From Eutreptiella sp. 'Long Island Sound 2002' (taxonomy: Eukaryota > Euglenozoa > Euglenophyceae > Eutreptiales > Eutreptiaceae), in contig OZ038382.1 of the NCBI GenBank assembly GCA_964036045.1, positions 84,233,918 to 84,297,917 on the forward strand: DNA of 64,000 bases, read 5' to 3'. The notes below the pieces were generated by a model. It worked only from the letters and a program-made list of their open reading frames with translations. It did not search any database and had not been told where the DNA came from. This document shows, in pieces, positions 63,389 to 64,000 of the stretch (position 1 is the stretch's first letter; every line of letters begins with the position of its first letter). The translations under genes and the position numbers were made by a program.

Positions 63389-63757
63389 ACATGGATGCCA
63401 CCACCACTCAGGCCATGGAGCACTTCCGCGCTGGCTCGGAGGCCCGCGGCTTCCAGAGGGCCAAGGCAGGCGGCGTGGAGGACATGACCCCCACGCTCCA
63501 CCCGTCCTGGCACCGGGTGGACACCTTCCTGGTCAACGGCGCCCTCCTGCCTTGGTTACTGCGGGAGAGCGTCTGGGCCCGCGGCATGGCGCACCCCCAG
63601 GTGATCGGGTCGGACCACCTCCCGTTCTGCCTGGCCCTGCCGGGCGTCCTCGACGGGGCGGGCTACGCGGCGGTGCCCACCCCCTACAGCCACAACGAGG
63701 GCCGCCTTCTCTCGTAGGACGCCGAGGCCGCGCCCGTTCATCGCTGCCTATGGGGAG
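63389..63757 (+). pseudogene. LINE-A copy 7, endonuclease fragment
   Basis: Equivalent to 61,669-62,036 of copy 5 (YMDATTTQAMEHFRAGSEARG, VDTFLVNGALLPW, VIGSDHLPFCLAL). Ends with TAG at 63,715-63,717, the same codon as the TAG in copy 5, then stops after TATGGGGAG where LINE-B's tail starts. About 90% identical to copy 5 by eye. Confidence 0.75.
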
Positions 63758-64000
63758 TAGGTAGGTAGGTCGACTCGGGACTGGGGTTGCCTCGCCAGGG
63801 GGTCTTACCAAGGGGCTTTTGCTCACCCACCCACGGCTGTACTGCACGTGCCCCCACAAAGCGGCTCCCCCACATGGGGGAAGGGCGCAGTCGCCGCAAG
63901 CAGTACCCTACAGCGGGTTTTGCCCAGAGAGGTAGCCCATGTTCGACCGAAATCTTACATTCCTCTCCTTCGGGCGGATGACAAGTGGGGGAGGGTCCCA
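63758..64000 (-). mobile_element. LINE-B second 3' end (runs off the window)
   Basis: Three GTAG-type units, then the conserved LINE-B 3' region matching 8,418-8,643 with about 10% differences, including the CCCCC-ACAT-GGGGG stem. Orientation is minus, with the body of the element beyond 64,000. Confidence 0.75.

Noticed and set aside
1-64000. General UAG reassignment
   Set aside because: TGA and TAA are also used as stops in the same elements, and the TAGs sit in decayed copies; mutation bias is simpler.

Overview
This is nuclear DNA from a eukaryote, probably a protist or alga; the species cannot be named from the sequence. Supporting signs are non-LTR retrotransposons (LINEs) with endonuclease, reverse transcriptase (RT) and RNase H domains, two short TTAGGG arrays, GT/AG splice-like signals, and abundant micro- and minisatellites. 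There is no prokaryotic operon structure, and I recognise no rRNA, tRNA or CRISPR.

Layout: (1) 1-28,486 is a very GC-rich nest of LINE fragments. (2) 28,487-46,777 is an 18-kb island of ordinary composition. It holds satellites, a decayed transposase, a broken RING-finger gene, a few candidate exons and a family of short palindromes. (3) 46,778-64,000 is a second LINE nest with one 370-bp piece of host DNA (55,889-56,260).

Two LINE families explain the nests. LINE-A can be assembled from overlapping copies into a composite of about 18-19 kb. In order it has 5' tandem monomers (210/420 bp); ORF1 with a CCCH finger; a segment ending in a C2H2 finger; an APE-type endonuclease; RT; RNase H; a CCHC knuckle; a C-terminal extension; an unrecognised region; an SR/Gly-rich ORF3; and a long 3' UTR that ends in conserved stem-loops and an AAACCTC-type tail. 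Pieces are named here copy 1 (1,262-8,400), copy 2 (15,118-21,872), copy 3 (23,786-28,486, with its 3' part inverted at 21,873-23,785), copy 4 (minus strand, 46,791-49,436), copy 6 (49,437-55,888), copy 5 (56,274-63,388) and copy 7 (63,389-63,757). LINE-B lies on the minus strand (8,396-15,117, and 63,758-64,000). It has an SR-rich ORF, a Ulp1/C48-type cysteine protease-like domain, 378-bp tandem repeats and a GTAG-repeat tail.

No copy is intact. Frameshifts, stops and internal deletions are everywhere, so no LINE here can move by itself. The junctions record how the nest grew: one insertion has the exact form of twin priming (5' inversion), a 13-bp target-site-like repeat links copy 5's 5' end with copy 4's 3' end, and several breakpoints coincide in element coordinates. 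'Equivalent to' below means the homologous position in another copy, matched by eye.
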